Source of the DNA: Owenia fusiformis | Taxonomy: Eukaryota > Annelida > Polychaeta > Sabellida > Oweniidae | Direction: 5' to 3' | NCBI GenBank assembly: GCA_903813345.2 | Contig: CAIIXF020000011.1 | Span: forward strand, 24,546,166 to 24,610,165 | DNA length: 64,000 bases | Shown: positions 23,225-36,023 of the stretch, one piece after another | Position numbering within the stretch: position 1 is the first letter of the stretch | How the letters are laid out: every line of letters starts with the position of its first letter | The notes under the pieces: model-generated | The model's database searches: none | What the model was told of the DNA's origin: nothing | What the model saw: the letters and a program-made list of their open reading frames with translations, nothing else | Made by a program: the position numbers and the translations under genes

Positions 23225-24977
23225 TAAGGACCATGTAATCATTTTATACGTATTTTAAAATCCTTGAAAGTAATAAATATGACTAGATGTCATACATAAA
23301 GATATCAAGAAAATGTGCTTGGGTTCAAAAAAGAACACTGTCGGGTTCCCTTAAAAACGACCACACAAGTCCAGGCCGCTAGCCACTATAAGCTACGACG
23401 TAAACCAGTTCTCTGAAGAAAGTTATTAAATAATTTCAGAAACAGTCATATCAGTACACTTCGATCCATTATTTGAAAATGATAAATCATACAACCAATA
23501 ATATTAAAATACATGTCTGAGTAGGTAAAATAGTTAATCTAAATTAGAATTAATGGTGTTTTTATTCAGTCTTCATTTTATTTAGCATGACTTACGGTTC
23601 AAATATTGTTGAAAATGCATGATCCGGCTCGCATTTTCAATTATAGATGGTAAACGATTATATCCATGGATTGGCTGTTTTGTGGCAATTGGACACATCA
23701 TAGTAGAAAGGGTGAGACTATTTTCTGGAGCCAAGTTTGAAATCACTAATTTCTTACTCTGAATTGCTTGAAAGTGACCATAACCAATTTTTACACCATT
23801 GCGACATTTCTGGAATATTTTCCTGTTCATCTGCACCAGTAATCAATTCGATTCTAATGTGCTCTTAAAGTGCCTGATAAACTATAAAATGCGCATGCGT
23901 CCAGGTGTTGATAAACTATAAATAGCGAAAACCCAGGGTTTGTCATCACAAGGTAAGCCAGGACGTGTTGAGCAAACATCTAGTGTTGATATTGAATTTA
24001 CATGTAGCCAGATAAGTTTCCTTATTGAAATTACATATAGTTATTAGCAATACTTTGTAGGTGATAATTAATAAAATATGAGTATACAAATATGAGAGAA
24101 ATTGGCCATTTCGAACCTGTTGAAAGTTTGTGGCTCTCGGCTACACCGGGGAATTTACAGACACAAATGTGGGGCTCCCCAAGAGGTACGCGAGAAGGTG
24201 ACCTGGCATCAAATGTACGACTAAACGCTTCTAATAAGTTATTGCAAACGACAATTCCGAGCATTCATCTCAATGAAGTATTTTGAAGTGAAGAAAATAT
24301 GATTTTTGTTTTGAAACATGGATTCAGATGAACGTAACTTCATTCTGACAACTACTCAAAACTGAACAAAATTGATTATACGTAACAGACGATTTATTGT
24401 TTTACAATGTTTTGATCGGCTAAACGAATGAAACCAAGAAATTATGACATGTAAAATGGCAATTTTGAAATGTAAAATTTAAAAGTGACAAACACAACCT
24501 CCCCATCCAGTCTTTATGAGCCCTAATATGTACATGCAGCAGTGGTAGTGTACAGCTTGTTATCACACTACTGGGCTTTGTATTCTAAAGCTTGTTGTTT
24601 TTAATAACACTGTTGCACTCGACGTAAATGTTTTGTGTGTGCGCAGTCAACGATAATCATTGTTTTATCCCGGTTATATGACCTCGGCAATTATAACAAA
24701 ACCGTACTAAACGAAAAAAAAAATAAGAGAAAGCTTTCACACACATATAAAAAAGAACTAGTCTAATCCGCCAGTATAAACTCTGTTATATACGTAGCCA
24801 GGTCGGGCGCACACTTTAAATATTTAACTGAATTAAACTAAACATTTAAGAACAATCATTGTTGAACACTTTCATACAATAAAAATATTTGTAATTATTG
24901 TTATTAAGAAAATGTTCCGATTTTTGTGGACTGTCTAATTTTCCAGGTATACATATGAGATAAAAAAAGTGTATATA

Positions 24978-25600
24978 CAGGGTGGGCCAAAAAAAACGCC
25001 ACTTTTTTTTCAAGACACTATAACTTTTTTATTTTCCAACCTACATACCCCAAATTTTGCAGTTATATAGTGCCAAGGGTTCTTAGTAATAATATAATGT
25101 AACAAGTCCTTCAACTGGGATTACATTTGATCTAAAAAGAGGAGTTCAATTGGTCCGCCACCCCATTTGATGATAGGTTTTAGTTTTAGTCGCCTTGCTG
25201 ATTTAGCAGTATCAATGACATGTTGGCTATATATTTTTTCAACGTGTCTTAATTGCCAGCTTTAGTTTAGCAATTTTTTAGATCGGGTGCCTTCATACCA
25301 TCTCCTGGAGACCTCCCCATACCCTATACTCACTTGGGTTTGAATTAGGGCTGTTAGCTTGCGGTCATCAAGGCGTATCAGTTTAGGAACATTATGCAAA
25401 TTATGCTTATTTCTCATGGCACACAACATGTTTAAATGAGACGCTGGTGACATATTTTATTCAAGTAAAAGTGTATAATTCATGATCAATGGCTAGATAA
25501 CAACCTCAAGTTTCATTTGGTATGTAGATTATGATTTTGTAACACAAATTTAAGAAGTTATAGCATTTTCAAAAATGTGGCGTTTTTTTGGCCCACCCTG
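24978..25600. mobile_element. mariner-type element, 623 bp
   Basis: Perfect or near-perfect inverted termini CAGGGTGGGCCAAAAAAA continue to CGCCAC at both ends, with TA on each side. No transposase is recognisable; one 63-codon minus-strand frame is unassigned. It shares its first 13 bases with the element starting at 25943. Confidence 0.85.
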
Positions 25601-25942
25601 TATATAAACTACACTAGTCATAAATCATATTTATGATTTGAATATAATTTACGAAACTTTTACATTTCATCCATGTGGAAATTGTATTTCTAACAAACGA
25701 ACATATGCAATATCACTTGCAATAAATAAACTTTACATGTGAGAAGTTACTGTTTTGAACTAACTTTATGTATTGTACACAATTGTGCTAATGTTAACCC
25801 AAGCTGTTTCATTTTAATCTTTATTTCATAATAAAAGCACCATGAAAGATCCATAAATTCGAAAATTTATGCATATTGTTATTTGATACTTGATGCCCAA
25901 GGTATAATATTATAATTGACGTTAAGCATTACGTATCAAATA

Positions 25943-26660
25943 CAGGGTGGGCCAAAATATTTTGCAACTTTTTTAAAAGGCTAGAAAAGTATCTAAACAT
26001 AAGGGTATTGCCATAAAAATTATTTACAGAAACTTAAGGATAGGCATATTTTACCAGTCAAATGCTAAAGCTAAAACTGGCTTCAGATTTTTTGTCAGAA
26101 CTTTGAATATCAATGGTCAATTGTTCATGTGTCCGAGATTTACCATTTTTCCTAGAAAATGTGACTTTCTATGATTTTATGTGATCAACAATAACACATT
26201 CATAATGTTCACTAAATCTGCTACAATCTTGGATATTACTGTTTAAACAATGTCTACCTCAATGTCTAGTTTATATCAGTATCTAGTCACTATGGTATTA
26301 TGTTATATTGTATTAATTAATTATCTATTAAACAAATGTTCTATGCATCCCCCTTTCACCTTCCCTATCGCTCCCAGCCATCGGGCAAAAGTCACTTTGG
26401 AATATCTGGAGGAGAATAAGCCTTGATTCATTAGTCCTGATGAATGGCTGCCAAATACCCCAGATGCCAACTCTTGTGACTATCACCATTGGGGGCACCT
26501 GGAGCAGCTTATTGCAGTTAATGGTAATCCCCCACAAACTATTGTTAAACTAAAAGAAGTTCTGCAGGAGAAGTGGAGAGAACTACCACAAGAATCGCTG
26601 GATCGCGCCATTGACCGTAGACTAGATGCGAGTAGACATAATCTTGATTTACGTCATTAA
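25943..26660 (+). mobile_element. mariner-like element with transposase fossil
   Basis: The TIR-like start CAGGGTGGGCCAAAATATTT lies at 25943 after TA. A plus-strand transposase fossil reaches 26660. I could not find a matching right terminus, so only the left boundary is firm. The inverted repeat at 26261-27181 lies across it. Confidence 0.6.
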
Positions 26661-27181
26661 ATATTCAAAATTCAGTCAAACTGATGTCATATTTGGAATC
26701 TACATGTAGAATTACATCTAGAAATGTGGTTTTGAAAAGAGTTTATCAACTTTGAAAATTTAATTTTCTTTAAAAATGTGACTTCTAGGTCGGGGAGATT
26801 CCCCATAGAGCCCATGTTGTAAAATCACAAAAAGTGAAATATCTTTTCTTGTGTAGGGCAGATAATATTTTCTTTTACTGGACATGCTTTAATTTGTATA
26901 ACTATCAGATACAAAAGGGTAATATGAAAAGTGAACAACTTAAACTGATGAATATTCAATTTTAAGGGAATTTTGTAATACCCTGCCATGTTATTTCCCC
27001 CGAATCAGCCACCTGGTGGCGAAACTGGTAACTACCTACTCGCATCTGAGTAGATCCGCTCATGTCTCCTTGCGCGCTGTAGAGAAGGTGAAAGGTGGAT
27101 GCATAAAATTTGTTTAATAAATAATCAATAGATACATAATATCATAGTGACTAGATACTGATATAAACTGTACTAGACATT
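26261..27181. repeat. inverted repeat, about 100-bp arms
   Basis: Arms 26261-26366 and 27083-27181 are reverse complements with small gaps. They share AATGTCTAG, ATCAGTATCTAGTCACTATG and ATGCATCC...TTTCACCTT. They enclose the transposase fossil and a second partial dyad around GATGCGAGTAG. It could be two copies of one element in opposite orientation. Confidence 0.7.
26385..26660 (+). pseudogene. mariner-like transposase C-terminal fossil
   Basis: In one frame of 92 codons ending at TAA I read AKVTLEYLEENKP, a stop codon, then ISPDEWLPNTPDANSCDYHH, WGHLEQL, KLKEVLQEKWRELPQESLDR and a basic end. PNTPDxNxxDYHxWG is the region of the third catalytic acidic residue in Tc1/mariner transposases. 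The internal stop at codon 14 and the missing upstream catalytic part show it is dead. Confidence 0.8.
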
Positions 27182-28725
27182 GGTTGAACAGTTATCCAAG
27201 ATTGTAACAGATTTAGAAGAAGAAGATAAAGAAAAAATGACTTTGATTTTAGGGGACTCAGATATTTCCGAAGTTCAGAACTATAAATATTTGGGTATAC
27301 ATATTGACAGGTCCATGAAGGACTCTTTCCACATAAATAATATGACGTTAAGCTCAAAAAGAACCAAAAAGAATACAAGGAATGATAAGTTAACCTTAAC
27401 CAAGCATTGCAATGTTATGTTCGTTAAATTCGGAATTAAAATGCATGATACAATGTTTTTGCCAGCCTTATTACATGAATGCTCCACTTTAATTCTGAAT
27501 AAAACCCGCAGAAAATTCAAATCAATGCAATAAATGTAGCAAGAGCCATTCTCCAGCTTAGATGCCACCCTGCAAGAGAAGCATTGTTAAGAGATTTATG
27601 ACCTATTCTCAATGTCATTGAAAAACGTCAAATCGATTATTTTATATATAAAGCACTCTATTAAGAATGGACATTTCACGAAGCTTCAACACAATGTACA
27701 ATAAAATCAATTCATGATATCATACAGACAAAAAAGTTTTGCAACATTGTGTGGATGTTTAATCTATGTGGGGGAGAACAAATTCATTTGACACCCTGTA
27801 GAACCTTGATATATCCTCCTTTCAAGTTAATACCTGGATATTCGATAAATGAGTTTTCATTACCAGATATAACATAATAATAACTTGATATTTAGACACA
27901 AACAAAACATCAGGTATATTAGCATATACATTTATGTATTCACATGATCGACTATCATAATATAATATTCCATTGTCTGAGGGATATCAAAGGAAAAATA
28001 AATACTTAATGGTCAGAAAGTAAGGCTTTCTCCTATTTTGCCAATATTCAGGAGATTCTAATAAAACATGGTCTGAATGGCATCCTTCAGAGGCAAGATG
28101 ATAACTGGTATAAAACATACATTCAGATCTCAAATTATTTAAGCCATGAAGCCTTTTTCTCTTCAATAGGGGAGAAGTCATCCCTAAATTTTTACAAATG
28201 TTTAAAAAGTAATCTCTTTAAGGAATATTATATATACTTAGACTTTGGTCAGAAACTTAAGCATGGCCAGAACAGGACGTTTTGGCCTTCGTTCCGACTT
28301 TCAATGATGAGGTCAAGGCATTGGTATAATATCTCTTTTGTAACCTCAATGTTAAAGAGCATACACTTTTTGTCTGTCCCTACTTTGGTAGTGATAGGAA
28401 TGTATTTTTCAATAATGTTGTGTCAAAATGCAACCACCAACTCTCCTCTGACTTTCTAGCAGGAAGTGTACAACTAAAAACATGTTGGGCTCTGGGAGAT
28501 GGCACTTTCTTGTGGGGACGTGATGATTACGTGAAGTTTGACAAATATGTCAAGTTGTTTTTGAAGAAAATACATGTGCAGTGCGCACAATAGTTGTATG
28601 CATGTTTTTAGTGGCCTTTTGCATGATATTATGTTTTATCTCATTTATATTTTATATGATGTATTGGATGCACCGATCGAGTGCCGCTGCTCTAAAAGCG
28701 TTTTTCAAATAAATAAATACCAACA
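27180..28725 (+). pseudogene. degenerate LINE, RT thumb to 3' end
   Basis: The first frame contains SEVQNYKYLGIHIDRSMKD, the thumb-region YKYLG block of LINE reverse transcriptases, and continues to ARAILQLRCHPAREALLRDL. After several stops and shifts, frames resume with EHTLFVCPYFGSDRNVFFNN and LKTCWALGDGTFLWGRDDYV, a typical LINE C-terminal block. An AAATAAATAAATAC tail lies near 28710-28722. Catalytic palm and endonuclease are absent. It differs from the LINE at 14042. Confidence 0.8.
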
Positions 28726-29473
28726 CAAGAATTCCCAGTGCTTTGACATCAAAGAACTACTTCCATTTTGTGTCAAAAAAGTGAACAATGATATTTCAAA
28801 TAATTCAAGATGTATTTATTAAGATGCAGTGTATTATTCCCTTTCCAAGTATACCTTAGACTTAATTGTTGTTAAAGGATGATCTGAGTTGTCTAGGGGC
28901 TGATTTATCAAGGAGTGACTTGACTAGGGGATGAGTTGTCCGGTTACCCTTCCTATCATGCTTGATTAACAAAGAAAATTTGTTCTTATTCCTAGAACAA
29001 ATGTTCCAACTTGAACTGTTTGATAGCTTTGGAGATACGAACATACTAAGTAAATGGCATATTCAATTGCATTAAAAAACAGAAAGATGTCTAAATTGTG
29101 TTGTAATGGAATTGAAAGCAAAATATTACGTAAATAGTAATTTATTTTTTGATGAGGAACTTCAGGATAACAAATAAAACTAAATATCTAATAATAATTC
29201 ATATAGTTTCATACATATAAAACACATAATTTTTATGCAACGATGTGCACAATTTCAGGAGGACCCAGATACTATGTTTACACAACTAGAATATTTTCGG
29301 GCGTTTGCTTTATTCACGTTAGCGTACTCGAGCACCATATCAGATGTGCAATGTGACATCTTTTAGTTTGCATTTTCAGTGTTTCTGTGTTTTTCAGTGG
29401 TCAATAAATTCCAACAAAAATATGTGGTTTTGCACGATTGTACGTTTGACACGTTTGATCGTGCATTTTTTAA

Positions 29474-30235
29474 AGGCCCCATATAAAGTTTAAACCACTT
29501 TGGCTTATATTGTAGTCTTATACAATTTTATCAAAGTGTGATATATGAAACTTTTTTTTTTAATTTCAAAAAGTGGTTTTTGATAGACCTTTTGTTCCAA
29601 AATTTGTGAATTTATTTAAAACCAACTTTTACACGTCACTCATATCTTTTAATTAGCCACAATTCATACCAATGCATAGCATTCATCCTCCCATGTTTTT
29701 TGCGGAAACAATTAAGAAAATCGGTTGATAAACAAGCGAGAAATGAACTTATCAGTGCATGAAAATGGTTCTGAGAAAAATGCATTTCAAAATTTTAGTT
29801 CTCATAGAAACCAATGGTACAATGATATCTAAAACATAATTTATTCTTCCTTTTAACCTGGTTAGACAATCAACATAGGTTTTTATGAAAGTCTAGCATA
29901 TTTAGAAAAGATTGATATCGAAAAAAAAAATTTTTTCAAAAAGTTTTTGTTACCTTAGTGACATCACTTATGTTTCAAAATATTTTTGATATGCTAAAAC
30001 ATTGAAGTGGCCTATTAAATATGGCATTTTATTATTGAAATAGTGTGTCCTTTGTTCAATCTTTGCATTGGTGTTAAAAAGATAATCTTTTTTGAAATGC
30101 ATTAAGAAAATATTTGATGATTAAGAAATTTCAAAAAAAAATTTTGGTTCAAAAATCTCTAAAATCACTTTTTAAGTACTGACAAATAGTAAATGAATGA
30201 TAAAAAAATATTTTCAAACTTTAGACGGGGGGACT
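29474..30235. mobile_element. TTAA-target MITE (Kolobok-like), copy 1
   Basis: The 762-bp element begins AGGCCCCATATAAAGTTT, ends in GGGGACT, and has TTAA on both sides (29470-29473 and 30236-30239). AGG...CCT-type ends with a TTAA target suggest Kolobok-type or a piggyBac relative. No transposase is present. It is similar along its length to 32652-33420 in the same orientation. Confidence 0.78.
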
Positions 30236-31070
30236 TTAATAATCTGTCTCGTCGGGGTTTCACATAATGTGAGCCATTACTAGTATAGATGGCAGTGCAC
30301 TACTTTTCTCCAGTGGTTTGTTTTTCACGCCTGTCCCATTGGCTTACACTATGTAAAGTTATATCATAAAAATTCGTTTATTCACATGACATGTACCTCC
30401 AAATGAATTTAGAAAGTTCAGGGAAACTATTGTCTCTCATTACTACAGCAGTCATATTTCTTATGACAATTCAAAACTTGCTGAAAACATTTTGAATATG
30501 AAAATATTGTGAAAAACAATGCTAGTCTGTGTCTTTTAAGCTATTAATATGTATTTCAAGGTGCTGCAAAGAGTGAATATCAGAAGCTATTTGATTTTTA
30601 TTGAAATTGATGTAGTGTTAACAAAGATTCCACAGCAAGGAAGGGCTTTTACAATATTACACGCTGGGATAAGGTGATTTTTAAAAACGGGTTAATCCCG
30701 GTGTACAATGCCAATACATGATAAAAGGAGTTGAGAAATCGCTTTATCCCGCCCTGACTCTGACAACTATGGGATTGAGATAATCAGTTCTAAGATTTAA
30801 GTCAGAATTCGAGAATGCCAGAATCTAGATTTTGAATCTTTTGAAATACGTTCAAAGAATCTTATCAAGAATGTTTAACGCACAAGTTATGAGGCAGAAA
30901 CATCTAAAATGGCTGCTTTAACTTTACCAAGCATGTCCAGAATCTAATCAGTTTTATACAAACGCCTCTATGATATTTATTCATCTTACAAAATAGTTTT
31001 ATTGAAATACATACATTAAAGTACATTATTTACATAAAGTTTTTTTTTTAATTTTGGAAGTAAGTACGTA

Positions 31071-31284
31071 TACCATGGTCAGAGCAACATCAGGTTTAAT
31101 AGCAATAGATAAATCACATATTTGGGGTGGAGATGATACCAGGGATGCTATTAGGATTAGAGGGATGATATCAGATTCAGGAATGATTCAAAAATTTCAG
31201 TTTCAACTATTTTCTATTTTTCTTTCATTTCTCCAAATTTTTTATTTTTTCAAAATATTAGGTGTATTGCTCTTGACCATGGTA
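31071..31284. mobile_element. 214-bp MITE with TACCATGGTC termini
   Basis: Inverted ends TACCATGGTCAGAGCAA and the inverse of TACCATGGTCAAGAGCAA lie next to TA on both sides. The 77-codon plus-strand frame across it is not credible as a gene. Confidence 0.72.
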
Positions 31285-32651
31285 TAAGGTCGACGTCGTT
31301 ATAGAGGTACATTATAACTAGGGAGAAAATATGTATTGGCTTTATTCTGAGGGACCGAAGGAAGATATCATATCAACCTGCTGAATAATGAAACCAACAT
31401 ACAATCCCGACCACCTCTATGAATATGCTCTTTGAAAAAATACAGTATTTTTAAGATTACATAAAATACATTCATTCGGAAAAATAGCATTCGAAGCAGT
31501 TAAATGTCCTAACTTTGTACTAGATACAGCATATTTTGCAAATGTTCGCCGTTCGGGTTTTAAACCTATTAATCCAAACAATATTTTCAATCAGATGAAT
31601 AAAGAGAAAAATAAATGTATTGTGTTTATTTTATTATTTACAATATTCTTGATAATAAATCAAGAATTTTAATAATGTTGAATCATATGCCAATGGGTCA
31701 AAACATCCCCCTTTGGCCATCCTAATTAGAAAAGTACAAAATACACCCTAAGCAGTCTAAGCCAAAATAAAACATTCGGTTTGGATAACACGATCACTTG
31801 GTGCGGAACCAACGGGTATTTTTGAATCAGAAATTCATAAAAACTAAGTCGTGAGTCTTCAGTTAAATGTTGTACCCATGGAATTGTAATGTGAACATAG
31901 GATTGTACTTCATTTTTAGCAAAGCACGAGTGTACGAGTGTACAAAAATCCTCTCTCTATCGCATAGCTTTTGACATTGTCTCTTTTATTCATCGTTCTT
32001 AGCGTTTCATACAGTATTGGTGATCAAGATATTTACACTTTTGATACAAAATGTTTTTGTTTCTTGGCAGTCTTATACTTTATTATTTGGTATCGATATC
32101 ACGATGTTTATATTTTGAATAAACTGGGATGATGTCAAAGGTTTCACCAAATCAGTACGTGCACTAGAAATTGCATTGATTTATTGACCAAATTGAAAGT
32201 TGATAAAGTTTACAAAGCTTAGTATCATCCCAACTGCATTTACCGAAAAGCAAAAACAATTTATATCGATAGCATATCTTGAACACTTATGGTGTATGAA
32301 AGCGAAAATTCTTAAACATAATGAGTATAGGTCAAAACCCAACACAATAACGGCTTAGTTTAAAAACGATCACTAATTCAAATTCTAAATTGACCGTTGA
32401 TTCCGCACCGATCGCTCATTTATACATCCCCACCAATGTTTTCCACAGGCTCAGTCTACTAAGGTGCTCTGTAGCCCATAAAGTATTTTTATTTAACTTG
32501 ACATGTGAAACCCCTACGATCACTGTGAGCAGAGGCATCTATTTATGTCAAGGAATGGATATAATGAAAACTTTTAGATTGAAATTCAACCTATATTAAA
32601 AGGAAATTGCAAACGATTTCTTACTTTAAGCTAATCAGAGGTGTACTTTAA

Positions 32652-33420
32652 AGGCCCCATATATTTAAATGTTATCAAAATGTGATACATATATGTGGAA
32701 CTTTTCTAATTTCAAAAAGTGTTTTTGAAGGACTTCTTGTTTGAAAATTCGTGAACTTATTTAAATCTAAATTTTAGAGCACCATATCTTTTATCAAAAG
32801 CGAAAATTCACACGTGTCTTTTGTCGAAAGATTTAGGGAATTTTTTGATAATTAAGCGAGAAATGAACTCATCTATGCGTGAAAGTGGTTTAGAGAAAAT
32901 GCATTTTAAAATTATAGTTCTCATAGAAATCAATGGTAAAGTGATATTTAAAACATAATATACATGTATTCTTTCTTTTCCACCTAGTTGGACAATCAAC
33001 ATTGGATTATTTTGACATATTTCGAAAAGATTGTCATTTTCACAATTTTTTGCACCCTAAATGACATCAATGATAAAAATAAATGACATAAATGACAATG
33101 ATGGCACTCAGGGTGCAACATATTTTTTATATGCTAAACCATTGATAAAACATTAGATATGAGATTTTATTATCGAAATTGTATGTCCTATGTTAAAAAT
33201 TTCGCAATGGTATTAAAAGATAATGTGTTTTGCACTGTATAGTGGAATATTTTAGATTAAAAAAGTTCCACTTAATTAAAAAGTGGCGAGAAATTTGAAA
33301 ATAGCTCACAATTTTTTCACAAAAAATGTTGTTTCAAAAATCTCTAAAATAACCTTTTTAAAGTCATGAGAAATAGTAGATGAATGATAAAAACATATTC
33401 TCAAACTTTACAAGGGACCT
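32652..33420. mobile_element. TTAA-target MITE (Kolobok-like), copy 2
   Basis: The 769-bp element begins AGGCCCC, ends CAAGGGACCT, and has exact TTAA on both sides (32648-32651 and 33421-33424). This is the better-preserved pair of ends in the family and defines copy 1. It sits about 260 bases beyond the CNG2 stop codon. Confidence 0.83.
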
Positions 33421-33634
33421 TTAACGTTACTTAAAAGTTGCATGTACTTTATAGAAATGAAAAGCTGTTTGCTAAGAAATGACATAATCATGAATATGTG
33501 TGCATAATTCACTTACATTATATTATACTTTTTAAAAACTTATTCTCAAACTATAAGGTTCATGTAAGTGTATAAATTATATCTAAACTAAATTGTGCAT
33601 TAATAATGAGGTAAAGTAAAGACCCACGAGGGTG

Positions 33635-33640
33635 TTTATT
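33635..33640 (-). promoter_or_regulatory. CNG2 polyadenylation signal AATAAA
   Basis: A canonical hexamer on the minus strand (GTTAAATAAACACC) lies about 44 bases after the CNG2 stop codon. It is the first candidate downstream, but usage is not shown by sequence alone. Confidence 0.55.
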
Positions 33641-33683
33641 TAACAAAGAATTGGCCACCAATATCAATATTTTCGTCAGTAGA

Positions 33684-35146
33684 TTAACAACTTTCATCAC
33701 TTAGTTCTTCGTGTTTGGCTGTTGGGGCTACTAGCGTATCTTTACTTTGATCATTATGCGTTGTACATTTATTTGCAAGTGGATTATTATCACATGTACA
33801 CTGTCGAAGTCTATCTTCTAAAGTATTAATCCTATCTTTAAATTTACCTTGAGCCTTGTTAAAATCTTGCATCATTTTTGTGACCTTCACTTGCAAATGT
33901 GTCATTTTGGCACCAAGGTCGGCCATTTTATCATGACCGTGTTGCTGTCTGAGGTTTTCAGTCCGTTCTAATTCTTCATCGAATTGTTTACTTTTCAATA
34001 AAATACTGCGTCCATTCGCCACCATCTTTGATCTAGCTTCAGGATATTCTTTGAGCGTTTCCCACAAGTCCTCTTTTGATAACACAAACACATCACAATA
34101 GCCTTCACTACGGACATTTGCTGCGCGTCTGTTACCCAGTTTAGAACCAGGTATACTGAGGAGACTAATCTCACCAAAGACGCTGCCCTCTGAAAGGTTG
34201 GCGATCACAGTCGTACCATCATCAGCGACGACTGTAAGAAGGCCTCGCTTGACGATGTACATATCACGCCCTATGTCTCCCTTTCTACACACATAATCAC
34301 CAGGGCTAAAAACACTTAATCTCAGCTTGAGAACCAGCTCTTTCAAAAGACCTGGGTCACAATCCTGAAACAGGGCCACTCTCTGCATTGTTTGTAAGTG
34401 AACGTGCAATGCAATCTCCGCTCTTAGTTTATCAGGAAGGGCAGACATTATGCTGTTCTCATTCAGCGACTGTTTATTCGCCCACAAATAGTCAAACCAT
34501 TTTAGGACTCGTTTTTCCAATGATTGATCGACATGCCGTATATCCAAATATTGTTTTACGTTGTCCAGTTTTCGTTGAAAATCTGCTCTAGTTTCATTCA
34601 TGTTGGTAATGATGCTACCAACATTACCGACAATGGAGGCAAATATAAGGACGCCAATTAAATAATCCAAAACTACAAATATATACTGGACATCTTTTTG
34701 AGGATGTGGTGTCTCCCCAATTGTGAGAAGCGTCAGACATGACCAATAAAACGAGTACATGTATTGCTGAGATAAGTCATTTGGCTCGGACCCTGCGATA
34801 TCTGGAGGATAAACCCAGGGATCACTACCAAGTCCCATGGACTTACTTATCGCAAAATAACAACAAGCATTCCAATGTACGATTATGATAATATAAAACA
34901 AGAGTGTGCTTATTTTAAGAGCATTTGGCCAAGATGTACGTCTGAGAGTTCTGTCGAAGAATTCCAAAAGTCTATTGATTTTGAAAAGTCTGTTGATTCT
35001 CAGGAGTGGTGTATTAACACCGAAATATATATAAAGTATCTCAAAAGGTAATATACTAATTGTATCCAGTTTGAACGCCCATGTCTTAACGTAGTTCTTA
35101 GCAAGTTTTTTACCGTCTGTGACTACAAGACCATGCTCCAGATACC
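33684..35146 (-). CDS. CNG channel gene 2, terminal large exon (S3 to stop)
   Basis: This 1463-bp exon encodes residues 165-651, starting GYLEHGL after a GTATTTCCAG acceptor and stopping TAA. It shows S4 (LLRINRLFKINRLLEFF, from about 212), HWNACCYF in S5, and the pore TIGETP with Glu309. S6 is DYLIGVLIFASIVGNVG, and the C-linker contains EKRVLKWFDYLW. The nucleotide-binding domain has FGE at 488-490 and NRRAAN. A CLZ-like coiled coil lies at about 574-614, followed by a Cys- and Ser-rich tail of about 37 residues. It aligns with the CNG1 exon without large gaps until the tail. Confidence 0.96.
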
Positions 35147-35814
35147 CTGGAAATACAAGATCGGCATCAATAAGAAATAGATAAAAAGGACACATACATG
35201 TATATAGGCATAGAATTCCTTTCAAAAGTTTGGCAAGAGGAAAAGTATATACCTTGAGCCATATACAAAGTAGGCCTTTATGTTTAGAGTTTTTCAAAGA
35301 TTCATATTTTTATTTTTGACTTATTTCAATTGTATATATTGTTACAACACAAATAAATAACCGGAAGTCAGAAAATAATTCTAAAAATATTGTCAATAGA
35401 CCAACGAAACGTCTAAATTTCGGGTAGTGTAAGTGTGAACAGTTTCGTTTGAAGTTGGATATAGTTGTATGCCTATTAACATACATCGTCAATGGATTCT
35501 ATGATAAATTTCTATCAAGTTACATTTTAATGCAACGTCGATGTAGGATTAGTAACATATCTTCTAGATTAAGCGTCCCTTTTATAAATAAGCATTTCGT
35601 TCATAAATCGTATTCGCTCCATTAGAAATGAGTCATACTTATTTGTGATGGATGAATCGGAAAAAAATAAAATGGTAGTAAAAACAGAAGTGAAAAACAC
35701 ATTGTTTAACAAAGTGTTTTTATTAGAAGAGAAGATTTAAAAATAGAAAAGTGGCTCGGGTGCTTGAATTATATAGACGAAATAAATTATTTAACTATGA
35801 CGTGTATATATTAC
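35147..35814 (-). other. CNG2 intron 3 (668 bp)
   Basis: Bounded by CAG|GTAATA and TTTCCAG. It is AT-rich and no element is seen. Confidence 0.85.
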
Positions 35815-36023
35815 CTGTTCGAAATTGTACAATCATATCTAATATGTATAATATATAACTGACAACGTCAAGAGGCAGCCAAACGCTTGTATATCCAGTC
35901 TGAAGCTGATCGAACACACATCGGGCGATAATAAGAAAAACGTTGTAAGTAATGGCGACTGATATTATCCCAAGCCAGTAGTAGAATGCTGGATCCGACG
36001 TGTATACCACCCACTGTTTCAGC
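35815..36023 (-). CDS. CNG channel gene 2, S1-S2 exon
   Basis: This 209-bp exon encodes residues 96-164 with split codons at both ends. It reads LKQWVVYTSDPAFYYWLG, then S1 (IISVAITYNVFLIIARCVF), QLQTGYTSVW, and S2 (LPLDVVSYILYILDMIVQ) to FRT. The acceptor is ATTTGCAG and the donor CAG|GTAATA. Length, phase and most residues match CNG1 exon 19295-19503. Confidence 0.95.

Larger units (their letters stand above)
20525..33683. other. 13-kb gene-free interval between CNG1 and CNG2
   Basis: No host exon can be supported. It contains the CNG1 promoter side and the CNG2 3' flank. Between them are a composite Harbinger-like element, two mariner-type elements, an inverted-repeat element, a degenerate LINE, two TTAA-target MITEs and a 214-bp MITE. 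In 20525-21736, 23225-24977, 28730-29470, 30240-31070 and 31290-32647 I see only AT-rich sequence and short unconvincing frames. Confidence 0.7.

Noticed and set aside
24092-24286. 64-codon plus and 77-codon minus frames in a GC-richer patch
   Set aside because: Neither peptide resembles a known family, and no acceptor and donor pair could be placed.
27724-27803. Right terminus of the mariner-like element starting at 25943
   Set aside because: CACCCTGTA occurs here but the adjoining bases do not match the left terminus, and the site lies inside the LINE remnant.
35147-35297. N-terminal extension of the CNG2 terminal exon frame
   Set aside because: The open frame continues upstream of 35146 only by reading through the splice acceptor; the extra residues do not resemble CNG sequence.
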